Shown here one piece after another: positions 56,230 through 64,000 of a DNA stretch of 64,000 bases. The notes under the pieces were generated by a model, which saw only the letters and a list, made by a program, of their open reading frames with translations, had not been told where the DNA came from and made no database searches. Source of the stretch: JAGNXB01 sp942490895. Its GTDB lineage: Bacteria > Bacteroidota > Bacteroidia > Chitinophagales > Saprospiraceae. Position 1 is the first letter of the stretch; each line of letters starts with the position of its first letter. The stretch spans positions 1-64,000 of the forward strand of contig CALNZC010000029.1 in NCBI GenBank assembly GCA_942490895.1, in the 5' to 3' direction. A program made the position numbers and the translations under genes.

Positions 56230-57423
56230 ATGTTACGTCGCGACTTCATCAGACTGACTTCTCTCGCCTCGGCGTCGTTATCTGTCCCCGGCTTTCTTCA
56301 CCAGGGTCAGACGCTTCTCGCCAATAAAGAATCGGGAAAACGTGTCATTATCATTCAGCTTACAGGCGGAAATGATGGCCTGAATACCATCATCCCCTAC
56401 ACAGATGATCACTACTTCAATGCCCGGGGACGACTGGCCATTCGGCAAAAAGATGCCCTTCGCGGAGACGATCTACTGGGATTCCATCCCGCCCTCAAGG
56501 GTCTTCGATCCCTGTATGATCAGGGCTGGCTATCCGTCATCAACAGTGTAGGATATCCTGAACCAAATCTCTCTCATTTTCGATCCATGGATATCTGGCA
56601 TACCGGTAGCTCTGCCCGAGATTACTGGAACACCGGTTGGCTGGGCCGATGTCTGGACAATCATCCAGGCACCCCTCATGAAGCGGTCCAGGTCGATCAG
56701 TCCCTTGCTTTGGCGCTAAAGGGGACTTCCCGGCAGGGTTTTGCGCTTCGCAATCCAGAATCGTTGAAACGAGCAGCAAGAAGTCCCTTTCTGGATGCGG
56801 TGACCAGCCACCATCAACAACACGACGAGGAAATGGCCTCCTACCTTTACCAGACTCTGGCTTCCACCCAGGAGTCCGCAGCCTGGCTCGTTGAAAAAAG
56901 TCGAACCCATTCCGCAACTGCATCCTATCCGGCAACACAATTGGGGCGCGACCTGAGGGTGATTGCCGAACTCATCACCGCAGACACCGGCACTCGTATC
57001 TACTATGCCAGCTTGAATGGTTTTGACACCCACGTCAACCAATCCGGGCGTCAGGATCGTCTGCTCCGTCAATATGACGAGGCACTCAGTGCACTGGTTC
57101 AGGACCTCGTGCAACATGACTTACTCCAGGATACCCTCATTCTCACCTTCTCGGAGTTCGGTCGCCGCGTCCAATCAAACGGCAGCGGAGGAACAGACCA
57201 TGGCACGGCAAATGCCCTTTGGATGATCACGGAGGATCGCCTGCAAACTCAGGGCTTCTACAACCCACCTCCAAACCTGAGCCAACTTGTAGATAACAAT
57301 CTCCACTATCAAGTAGACTTCAGGTCCATCTACGCCTCCATCATCCAGGATTGGTTGGAGGCAGACCCCACAGCCATTCTGAAAGCAGATGTCAAACCAC
57401 TGCCCTTGTTTCGGATGTCTTGA
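56230..57423 (+). CDS. DUF1501 domain protein with Tat-like N terminus
   Basis: A 397-aa protein of the DUF1501 family (alkaline phosphatase/sulfatase-like fold). The N terminus MLRRDFIRLTSLASASLSV has paired arginines before a hydrophobic segment (R-R-D-F-I-R-L), as in Tat signals. Core motifs: V-I-I-I-Q-L-T-G-G-N-D-G-L-N, D-I-W-H-T-G, N-G-F-D-T-H-V-N-Q, and T-F-S-E-F-G-R-R-V-Q-S-N-G-S-G-G-T-D-H-G. Substrate unknown. It pairs with the DUF1800 gene 9 bases upstream. Tat export would suit a cofactor-bearing fold, but this is inference. Confidence 0.9.
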   Translation: MLRRDFIRLTSLASASLSVPGFLHQGQTLLANKESGKRVIIIQLTGGNDGLNTIIPYTDDHYFNARGRLAIRQKDALRGDDLLGFHPALKGLRSLYDQGWLSVINSVGYPEPNLSHFRSMDIWHTGSSARDYWNTGWLGRCLDNHPGTPHEAVQVDQSLALALKGTSRQGFALRNPESLKRAARSPFLDAVTSHHQQHDEEMASYLYQTLASTQESAAWLVEKSRTHSATASYPATQLGRDLRVIAELITADTGTRIYYASLNGFDTHVNQSGRQDRLLRQYDEALSALVQDLVQHDLLQDTLILTFSEFGRRVQSNGSGGTDHGTANALWMITEDRLQTQGFYNPPPNLSQLVDNNLHYQVDFRSIYASIIQDWLEADPTAILKADVKPLPLFRMS

Positions 57424-57485
57424 TCCAGGGAAGTTTTCTGAAGGAGAAATCCCTCCTCAGTTCATTGAATGGCAGAGGGCCAACT

Positions 57486-57525
57486 AAAACGGGACCGAAA
57501 GCATACTGGCTTTCAGTCCCGTTTT
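57486..57525. terminator. bidirectional terminator between DUF1501 and sprE genes
   Basis: Outer stem AAAACGGGAC/GTCCCGTTTT with an inner GAAAGC/GCTTTC helix and a 6-base loop; A-rich on the left and T-rich on the right, so it can serve both convergent genes (stops at 57,423 and 57,554). Confidence 0.93.
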
Positions 57526-57553
57526 ATAAACCTCGTTTGGAGTCATCTTTTCC

Positions 57554-60500
57554 CTACAGATAATTCTCATTAAAGAAGGGCTCATAGGCCTCCAATGAAC
57601 GGTTCTTGAGAATGACCCGATAGTTTTGCTGGGTCACCGGGAAGACTTTCAGTCCAGCTTCCGCTTTTCCAAGAAACTCCTCCTTGTATTTTTCGATAAT
57701 CTTATAGTAGTCCATCGCCTTTTCGGCAGAATCAAACTTTCGGACCACCATCAAGGGGACATCTACACTAAGGAAGATATTGGATGACAGTCGAAGACGA
57801 TCAGATTTGAAGTATTTCCGGTTAAATGCATTCACCGCATTTTGGGCATCCTGAAGTTCCACATCGGTCAATGACCAGTTGATGATCACATAATGCGTCC
57901 CCTCCGGATCGAGGTTGAACTCGCTTTCCTGAGCATTCTGATTGGGCAGATCCTTGGGTGCCACAGACTTATCCCCCAAGAGGCGGAGGATTTCTTTGGC
58001 CCGGGTTTCTTCTTCTGTATCCGGGTATTTGCTGACCAGATCCTTCAGGGCGTCGATATAAGCTTCCTTTCCTTCGCGATGACCTGTGGTCATCGCACGA
58101 AGTAAGACAAATTTAGCCTGGAGGCGGTTGTCCGGACCGAAGAGGGTATCCACTTGTTCCAACTTGGCCCAGGCCATGTCGTAACGAGCAGATCGAAAAT
58201 CCTCATAGGTTTGCTTATAATAGTTGTTCAACTGGCGCTCTTTCTCACGAGACTCCCCCAGATAATTCGGATCACCCAACACCCGAGCATAGGTCGATTC
58301 GGGATACTTGCCCATGATCAGGTCATAGTATTTCCGGGCTTGACTGGTCTCCCCCAATTCCTGATGGGCCAGATAAAGGAAGTACCAGGCATCCAGCTCA
58401 TGTTCTGTTCCGGGGAAGCGCTCCATTAGTTCGGTCAGCACTTCCACAGTCTTCTGATTGTTTTGCAAACGCTCCCGATAAAGGCGACCAAGCGAAATCA
58501 TGGCCGTCTGTATTTGGTCTTCTGCGGTTGCCACTGCTTCAGGGGTCATCGGGACATCCTTGAACATCTCTAGCAGCTCACTATTCGTCAGGCTGGTCTC
58601 AATCGCCTCTTCAGCCGATTCTGCTTCTTCAACCTGGAAACTGGTCGAACGATTAGACCTTCTCCAGTTATCCTCCAAAAGACGGTCACTTCCCCAATAG
58701 CTTTTGAAATCCTTCAATCCTCGATCCAGTGATTTACTGTCATAGGCGAAGAAATTGGATTTGGAAGGCCCTGCAGATGGAGTGTTTCGAGCACCAAACT
58801 GGCCCTGACTTACAGACAGATTCCGATTATTTGTTTTTTCGTCCTTTTTCTGATTGGCCGCCAGTTCGTTGGCCTTGGCCAGACGATCAGCCTTGATCTG
58901 CTCTGCCAGGGCCACACGGTCCTTCTCGGACAATCCAGCGATCATCAGCATACTGTCCTGTAACGTGATAATCTGAATATTGCGGGCAATATCTGTGAGG
59001 TTCTTGCTGAGCAAGGAAGCCAGATTATATCGCTCATCCGTTGCCGGCATTTCCTTGATGACCAGATCGTAATACACTTTGGCTTCGACATAGAGCTCCT
59101 GGGCAAAATACAGTTCCGCCAGTTTCAAATGGGTTTCTGCTCGCTGAGAAACATTCTTGCTGGAGAATCGTGCTGATTCTTTCAGATTGACAATGGCTGA
59201 AGCGGTATCCAACAGGTCAAGGTCCATTTCTGCGAGGGCATAGTGGATGCGATCACGGTAGTCTTCATTCTTTTTGTCCTTCAACAGGCGCTCCATGTCC
59301 TTCCGCGATTCGGCAACAGGGGTCTGCCCTGCCCGGTATTCACCCAGCAGCAGGTTCAAGCGTGCATTGAATTCCATTTCGTAGGCCGGACGAAGTTTGA
59401 CAACTGCACGAAACGCTTCGACCGATTGCGCATACTGATTCTCTTGCTGATAGATCTGTCCCAGAATATACTGGTATCTGGCCTTTTCCTTTTTCTTCTT
59501 GGCCAGCGTGATGGCAGAGCGTAAATAGGGTATCGCCGCACTATACATCCCCCTCTCCATGAAGAGATGGGCCTGTGCGACTGGTATTTCACGGACCACC
59601 TCTGGAGAAGCGGTCAGGTGTGTTGACGCTTCGGTAAATGCACGCATCGCATCCTCGTACAAATGGCGCTCAGTATACGTCCGACCGAGCCAGAGCATTC
59701 CCTCTGCATACGCCGGGCGATGCTTGAACAGGTAATTTTCTTTTTTTGGCTTCTTTTCCTCAGGAGCCACCTCTTCCTCTTCGGGATCTGGGGTATCGTC
59801 AACCTCTTCTGGTGTAGGCTCAGGCTCTGGGGTGGCGGTGATCTGCTCAACCGGCTGATCTGCCGTTTCCAGGGTATCGCTTTCTATTGGTGTAGGAGTA
59901 GTGCTCTTTTTCTTGGGCAGCTTTTTTCCCTTTTTGCGCGCCTTGGCACGAGCCTTGGCCTCCTTTTCACGTTCCTTCTTCCGTCGTTTGGCCTCTTTGC
60001 GGCGTTCCTTTGCAGCCTTGGCTGCCTCCCGTTTCCGCTCCTTTCGAGATTTTGCCGCCTCTTCTCTTTTGGTATCGCGCTTCTCTTCCAGTTGCTTCTG
60101 GCGCTCTTCTCGCTCCTTTTCCTGAATCTTTTTCTTTTCCCGGCGCTCATCCTCTCTGGCCTTGGCCCGGGCTTTTTTATTGACGGTTTTCTTCCGGAGG
60201 TCCATGGCTTCCGGTGAATAGGCCTCCTTCAGATAGACGAGCGTCTCCTCAGAAGACTCATAATCATGCTTGAGATATTGGGCCTTCCCCACCAGGAGAT
60301 AACAATCATCTACCCAGTGACTGGGCCGATGGAGTGTCGCGACGACAGATACTTTTTCGATGGCTTTATCCAGATCCTCTTTCACCTTTTCCGGATCTGC
60401 CACATTGACATAGTCGTAAACATCCAGGATCTGAGTATAATTGTCCTGGTTGTTCGTGGCCAGCTTGAGCTCACTGGCTTCCAAAAGCACGTTAGCATTG

Positions 60501-60637
60501 AAATAGCCGTTGTAATAAGCCGTTGTATTGTGATAGAACCGACCCATGAGAGAGGGGTTCTCCCGACTTTTTTTAGTCGCGCAGCTGCTGAGAGCAATAA
60601 AGAGCAGGAAAAGGACGGGTAAACGGAATGATCTCAA
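57554..60637 (-). CDS. sprE: type IX secretion lipoprotein PorW/SprE, TPR-rich
   Basis: A 1,027-aa outer-membrane lipoprotein needed for T9SS function in relatives. The start is taken as TTG at 60,637, giving MRSFRLPVLFLLFIALSSC with the lipidated Cys at 19. The ATG at 60,796 would overlap the divergent M23 gene and lies upstream of a TAATTTTG box at 60,726-60,719, so it is unlikely. After the family signature F-Y-H-N-T-T-A-Y-Y-N-G-Y-F-N-A-N are TPRs. An unusual K/R/E-rich helix follows (~146-236), then a P/E/T-rich acidic linker (~246-292), further TPRs (to ~900) and the conserved C-terminal region (V-I-I-N-W ... F-N-R-K-Y). It shares an intergenic region with the M23 gene. Confidence 0.88.
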   Translation of the reverse strand: MRSFRLPVLFLLFIALSSCATKKSRENPSLMGRFYHNTTAYYNGYFNANVLLEASELKLATNNQDNYTQILDVYDYVNVADPEKVKEDLDKAIEKVSVVATLHRPSHWVDDCYLLVGKAQYLKHDYESSEETLVYLKEAYSPEAMDLRKKTVNKKARAKAREDERREKKKIQEKEREERQKQLEEKRDTKREEAAKSRKERKREAAKAAKERRKEAKRRKKEREKEAKARAKARKKGKKLPKKKSTTPTPIESDTLETADQPVEQITATPEPEPTPEEVDDTPDPEEEEVAPEEKKPKKENYLFKHRPAYAEGMLWLGRTYTERHLYEDAMRAFTEASTHLTASPEVVREIPVAQAHLFMERGMYSAAIPYLRSAITLAKKKKEKARYQYILGQIYQQENQYAQSVEAFRAVVKLRPAYEMEFNARLNLLLGEYRAGQTPVAESRKDMERLLKDKKNEDYRDRIHYALAEMDLDLLDTASAIVNLKESARFSSKNVSQRAETHLKLAELYFAQELYVEAKVYYDLVIKEMPATDERYNLASLLSKNLTDIARNIQIITLQDSMLMIAGLSEKDRVALAEQIKADRLAKANELAANQKKDEKTNNRNLSVSQGQFGARNTPSAGPSKSNFFAYDSKSLDRGLKDFKSYWGSDRLLEDNWRRSNRSTSFQVEEAESAEEAIETSLTNSELLEMFKDVPMTPEAVATAEDQIQTAMISLGRLYRERLQNNQKTVEVLTELMERFPGTEHELDAWYFLYLAHQELGETSQARKYYDLIMGKYPESTYARVLGDPNYLGESREKERQLNNYYKQTYEDFRSARYDMAWAKLEQVDTLFGPDNRLQAKFVLLRAMTTGHREGKEAYIDALKDLVSKYPDTEEETRAKEILRLLGDKSVAPKDLPNQNAQESEFNLDPEGTHYVIINWSLTDVELQDAQNAVNAFNRKYFKSDRLRLSSNIFLSVDVPLMVVRKFDSAEKAMDYYKIIEKYKEEFLGKAEAGLKVFPVTQQNYRVILKNRSLEAYEPFFNENYL

Positions 60638-60718
60638 GGCAGAAGTGATATGAATAGAATGTACAATACGAAAAAACCATACCAATCGGCTGGAACAGGC
60701 ATATAACAACCGATCAGG

Positions 60719-60726
60719 CAAAATTA
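60719..60726 (-). promoter_or_regulatory. TAnnTTTG minus-7 box of sprE
   Basis: On the minus strand TAATTTTG fits the Bacteroidota minus-7 consensus. It lies about 80 bases before the TTG start and downstream of the rival ATG at 60,796, which argues for the downstream start. Confidence 0.45.
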
Positions 60727-60754
60727 TTTTAATTCGCAGCAAATTAGCAGTTCC

Positions 60755-61636
60755 ATGGAAGAACAGCCCGTAAATAACCCAAAACGCCTGCGACAACGGT
60801 TAAAAAAGCCGTACCGTCTCGTTATTCTCAAGGAAGATTCTCTGGAAGAGGTCGGCGCTTATACCCTCACGCCTTTGAGTCTTTACGTACTGATCAGTTC
60901 ATTATTGGTCGGTCTTTCCTTTGTGGTGGTCATGTTGATCGTTTTCACACCCCTCAAGCGGTGGATACCGGGATACGGAGATGCCTCTATGGACCCTGAA
61001 CTGATCAGCCTGCGGACCAAGGTGGATGCCATGGCCAAACAATTGGAACTGCAGAAAAGATATACTGAGAATGTGCGCCAGATCCTGACTGGGGAAGTCC
61101 AGAACACTGCACAAGAGCCTGAACCCGGGTTCGTTCAGGACAGCCTGAAGGAGGTCAAGCGGGTGGATGAGGATCAGATGTTACGCAACAATTTCCAACT
61201 TGGTGAAGGCCTTCGCAAACAGCAAGCCCAACCTGTAGCTACCTCGAACAGCAATATCCCCCTGGAAAAATTGTACTTCACTCCACCGATAAAAGGCGAG
61301 ATCAGCGCAGGATTTATGCCCGACAAAGATCACAACGGAGTCGATGTTTTAGCCCCGAAGAACACACCGATCAAAGCTGTCATGGATGGATTTGTCATCC
61401 TGTCAGACTGGACCCTGGAGACAGGCAACACCATTGGTATCATGCATGACAACCAAGTGGTGACCTTCTACAAGCACAATAGTAGTCTCCTCAAGAAGAG
61501 AGGCAGCTTCGTCCGCGCGGGAGAAGCCATTGCCATCATCGGGAATACTGGAACTTTGTCCAGCGGACCACATTTGCACTTTGAACTTTGGTACCAAGGC
61601 AAACCCGTGGATCCCACTCGTTTTATCTCCTTCTGA
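60755..61636 (+). CDS. M23-family (LytM-like) envelope peptidase
   Basis: A 293-aa single-pass inner-membrane protein. A short cytoplasmic N terminus, a transmembrane helix (about 43-67, L-Y-V-L-I-S-S-L-L-V-G), a helical segment (about 85-125), and a C-terminal M23 domain (about 175-290) with H-N-G-V-D, Y-K-H-N-S-S and H-L-H-F-E, so the zinc ligands are present. It probably cleaves peptide cross-links. Divergent from sprE. The helix-plus-LytM layout resembles activators such as EnvC as well as endopeptidases, so activity and partner are uncertain. Confidence 0.92.
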   Translation: MEEQPVNNPKRLRQRLKKPYRLVILKEDSLEEVGAYTLTPLSLYVLISSLLVGLSFVVVMLIVFTPLKRWIPGYGDASMDPELISLRTKVDAMAKQLELQKRYTENVRQILTGEVQNTAQEPEPGFVQDSLKEVKRVDEDQMLRNNFQLGEGLRKQQAQPVATSNSNIPLEKLYFTPPIKGEISAGFMPDKDHNGVDVLAPKNTPIKAVMDGFVILSDWTLETGNTIGIMHDNQVVTFYKHNSSLLKKRGSFVRAGEAIAIIGNTGTLSSGPHLHFELWYQGKPVDPTRFISF

Positions 61637-61992
61637 CCAGCAGGATCGTGCTTCAGAACACTTCTCTTCACCTTCGGAGCAGACGAAGACCAAGCGTGGA
61701 GAAGCATTTTGACCATGTCCCACCTTAGCGCCCCCGAGTCCTCTTGGTCATGGGTAAAGAGCAAGGAGGACCAGCATAGCTATGTGCCTGAAAAACAACG
61801 TCATGTCACAACTGGTTTCTTTGGCCATATTATCCTGGACTTTCACTCGGTCATGGAGTGGGTTTGATCCTGCCGCCCTTTATCTTTGATTCCCTGACAT
61901 TGGTCGAAGAAGTTGGCTTGAGTTCAATCATTTGTCCGAAGTTGGGTGTATTCCTGTAACCGGATATATATTTCGGTCTTAAAGCTTAGGAT
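61637..61992. other. intergenic stretch
   Basis: About 360 bases without a supported gene. Frames on the minus strand here overlap the M23 gene and have no features. A TATATTTC sequence at about 61,964-61,971, one mismatch to TAnnTTTG, may be the promoter of the NfeD-like gene. Confidence 0.4.
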
Positions 61993-62604
61993 ATGTCGAC
62001 AGAATGGATGAGTCAATGGTGGGATACCTTGAGTGGAGCACAGCAAGTGTTCTGGGGGATCGCCCTGTTCTTCTCTGCTCTATTTGTGTTTCAGTTTGTG
62101 ATCAATCTGATCGGTTTCGGTATGGATACCGATTTGGATTCCGATACTGACCTCGATCATGATGCCCACATCGACCCTGGCTTTGCCTGGCTGTCTGTAC
62201 GAGGCGTCATTGCCTTCTTTACGTTTTTCGGATGGGCAGGTGTGATCGTCCTCTCAAAGGGCGGACCATTACTTTGGGCTGTCATGATTGGCCTGTTGTT
62301 TGGCATGCTGGCCATGTCTCTTGTTGGCTATCTATTGTATCTGTTTGGTCAACAGACCCAGGTCGGCAACTATCATATCGATGAAGCCCTTTATCACACT
62401 GGCAAGGTCTACCTCACTATCCCGGCCATGAAATCCGGAACCGGAAAGATCATGATCCAACTCGGAAAAGGCACAAGAGAGGTGGATGCAGTCACAGAAG
62501 GAAAGATGCTCATCAATGGCACGATCGTCAGAGTTACCGGCATTTTGGAGGACACCCTTCTCCTTGTAGAAGAGTTGAGGGAATCCCCGGATGAGGCCGA
62601 ATAA
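61993..62604 (+). CDS. NfeD-like membrane protein
   Basis: A 203-aa protein with three transmembrane segments (about 18-42, 68-90, 96-117). An acidic D-T-D-L-D-S-D-T-D-L-D-H-D stretch lies between the first two. The C-terminal OB-fold region (about 130-200) has the NfeD-like pattern G-K-V-Y-L-T-I-P and V-T-G-I-L-E-D-T-L-L-L-V-E-E. It belongs to the YqiJ/NfeD2 type that pairs with a flotillin, and the flotillin gene follows 56 bases later. Together they would form membrane microdomain assemblies (family knowledge). Confidence 0.88.
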   Translation: MSTEWMSQWWDTLSGAQQVFWGIALFFSALFVFQFVINLIGFGMDTDLDSDTDLDHDAHIDPGFAWLSVRGVIAFFTFFGWAGVIVLSKGGPLLWAVMIGLLFGMLAMSLVGYLLYLFGQQTQVGNYHIDEALYHTGKVYLTIPAMKSGTGKIMIQLGKGTREVDAVTEGKMLINGTIVRVTGILEDTLLLVEELRESPDEAE

Positions 62605-62660
62605 CCCTCATTGGAATAAGGTAGAAAACGAATATTAACCACTATAAAACACACTGTCTA

Positions 62661-64000
62661 ATGGAAGAAGCTGCTTTCTTGCTTTTCGGGCTGATCGCCC
62701 TGACCGTTATGATGATCTTCTTTTTCGTGAGCCGCTATAAGCGATGCCCCTCCGACAGGATTCTCGTCATCTATGGTAAAACCGGATCTGGTTCTGCGAG
62801 GTGTCTGGCTGGAGGCGCTGCCTTTGTATGGCCGGTCATCCAGGATTGGGAATATCTCGACCTGACCCCTATTTCGATCGATGTCGATCTTCGCGGGGCG
62901 CTGAGTAAGCAGAATATCCGGGTCAATGTCCCCTCCCGTTTTACAGTTGCTGTCAGCAATGAAGAAGGGATCATGATCAATGCCGCGGAACGTCTCTTGG
63001 GCAAATCCATGGATGAGATCCGGGATATTGCCAAGGATATCATTTTCGGTCAGCTTCGTCTGGTCGTCGCCACAATGGACATTGAAGAGATCAATTCAGA
63101 CCGGGACAAGTTCCTGACCAATGTGGCATCCAATGTAGGCAGTGAATTGCGAAAGATCGGGTTAACCCTGATCAACGTAAACGTCACTGATATCCAGGAT
63201 GAATCCGGATATATCGAAGCACTCGGTAAGGAGGCCGCTGCTAAAGCGATCAACGAAGCGAAAGTGCGTGTGGCTGAAAAAGAGCGGACCGGATCTATCG
63301 GTGAAGCAGAAGCATACATGGACCGGCGTATTCAAGTCTCTGCTGCTGAGGCTAAAGCCCAGATCGGAGAAGCTAATGCCCAATCATCTGCAACGGAAGG
63401 GGAAAACCTGGCTGCGGTCAAGATCGCCCAATCCAATGCAGAACGCCGGGAGAAAGAGGCTGAAGCCCTGCGGCAGGCGACTGCTGCTGAGAAGATTGCC
63501 TCTGCCCGTTCACTCGAAGAATCTTATGCTGCAGAACGCAAAGCGGAGGACGCTCGTGCAAAGCGTGAAATGGCCACACGAGAGGCTGATATCATCGTCC
63601 AGGCCGAGATCGCCAAACGCCAAAAGGAGATTATGGCTGAGGCTGAAGCAGAACAAACCCGTCGCCTGGCCAAAGGGGAAGCCGACGCTATTTACCTCAT
63701 GAAAGAAGCGGAAGCCCGAGGCATCTTCGAGATTCTCGAAAAGCAGGCGCTTGGATTCCAAAAAGTAGTCGCTGCAGCCGGTGGCAACTCCCGGGATGCT
63801 GTCCTGATGCTTATCGCTGATAAGCTGGAAGAACTGGTTAAAACCCAGGTAGAAGCCATCAAGAATATCAAGATCGACAAGGTCACCGTCTGGGAAGGAG
63901 GCAATCAAAAAGAGGGAGAGGGCAACTCTACCTCCAAATTCATCTCCGGACTGTATAAGTCAGTTCCCCCGATGAATGACCTGTTTAATATGGCGGGAAT
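62661..64000 (+). CDS. flotillin-family protein, runs off the window
   Basis: Open from ATG at 62,661 to the end of the window (446 codons, no stop). M-E-E-A-A-F-L-L-F-G-L-I-A-L begins an N-terminal membrane hairpin. The SPFH/band-7 domain (about 30-200) contains Q-N-I-R-V-N-V-P-S and D-I-A-K-D-I-I-F-G-Q-L-R-L. A long EA-rich coiled coil (about 195-370; many E-A-x-A repeats, e.g. G-E-A-E-A-Y-M-D-R-R) is typical of flotillins. The C-terminal part has V-E-A-I-K-N-I-K-I-D-K-V-T-V-W. It should oligomerise at the cytoplasmic face of the membrane. Confidence 0.92.
   Translation, partial: MEEAAFLLFGLIALTVMMIFFFVSRYKRCPSDRILVIYGKTGSGSARCLAGGAAFVWPVIQDWEYLDLTPISIDVDLRGALSKQNIRVNVPSRFTVAVSNEEGIMINAAERLLGKSMDEIRDIAKDIIFGQLRLVVATMDIEEINSDRDKFLTNVASNVGSELRKIGLTLINVNVTDIQDESGYIEALGKEAAAKAINEAKVRVAEKERTGSIGEAEAYMDRRIQVSAAEAKAQIGEANAQSSATEGENLAAVKIAQSNAERREKEAEALRQATAAEKIASARSLEESYAAERKAEDARAKREMATREADIIVQAEIAKRQKEIMAEAEAEQTRRLAKGEADAIYLMKEAEARGIFEILEKQALGFQKVVAAAGGNSRDAVLMLIADKLEELVKTQVEAIKNIKIDKVTVWEGGNQKEGEGNSTSKFISGLYKSVPPMNDLFNMAG

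Overview
The window looks like a chromosomal stretch of a Bacteroidota bacterium, most likely a member of the Saprospiria. The grounds are very large HYR/PKD-rich secreted proteins ending in type IX secretion system (T9SS) sorting domains, a PorW/SprE T9SS lipoprotein, several upstream boxes of the Bacteroidota form TAnnTTTG, weak or absent Shine-Dalgarno sequences, and a uppS-bamA gene order. The lineage is inferred from gene content only.

Region 1 (1-21,204) is a surface-protein island on the minus strand. It holds a small secreted helical protein (10,471-10,043), a CUB/HYR/P-domain/dockerin/cohesin-like giant split by one frameshift (9,996-2,733, about 2,420 aa when repaired), and a second paralogous giant of 3,097 aa (21,204-11,911). 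Both giants end in strong terminators. Two long gene-free stretches lie here (1-2,672 and about 10,560-11,850). Each carries a copy of the same undescribed leader element on the minus strand: a TAnnTTTG box, a hairpin whose stem covaries between copies, a constant box, a second hairpin and a tiny ORF.

Region 2 (21,205-32,817) contains a modular intergenic repeat cluster, an EamA transporter, a secreted thioredoxin-like protein, a membrane protein, an acidic cytosolic protein, a DUF2007 protein, and a minus-strand run pheS-hisS-lytic transglycosylase. After a second repeat patch come two lipoproteins of unknown function and galE.

Region 3 (33,086-45,012) contains a TlpA-like thioredoxin, an AvrRpt2-like papain-fold lipoprotein with an uncharacterised exported partner, a YyaL/DUF255 lipoprotein, a TMTC-like membrane TPR protein, and a GH3/beta-lactamase-fold fusion translationally coupled to a LolC/E-type permease.

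Region 4 (45,013-57,423) starts with a tandem repeat of about 295 bp. It continues with a small conserved protein and two cyclophilins (the first frameshifted, the second fused to a PKD domain). Next is a probable metal-uptake locus (His/Cys-rich small protein, attenuator-like hairpin, TonB receptor, lipoprotein), then uppS-bamA and a DUF1800-DUF1501 pair.

Region 5 (57,554-64,000) holds porW/sprE divergent from an M23 peptidase, and an NfeD-like/flotillin pair whose flotillin runs off the window. No rRNA, tRNA, CRISPR array, transposase or prophage gene was recognised. Much of the gene content concerns export and display of proteins: T9SS cargo, PorW, BamA, TonB receptor, periplasmic PPIases and thioredoxin-fold proteins, and cell-wall hydrolases.
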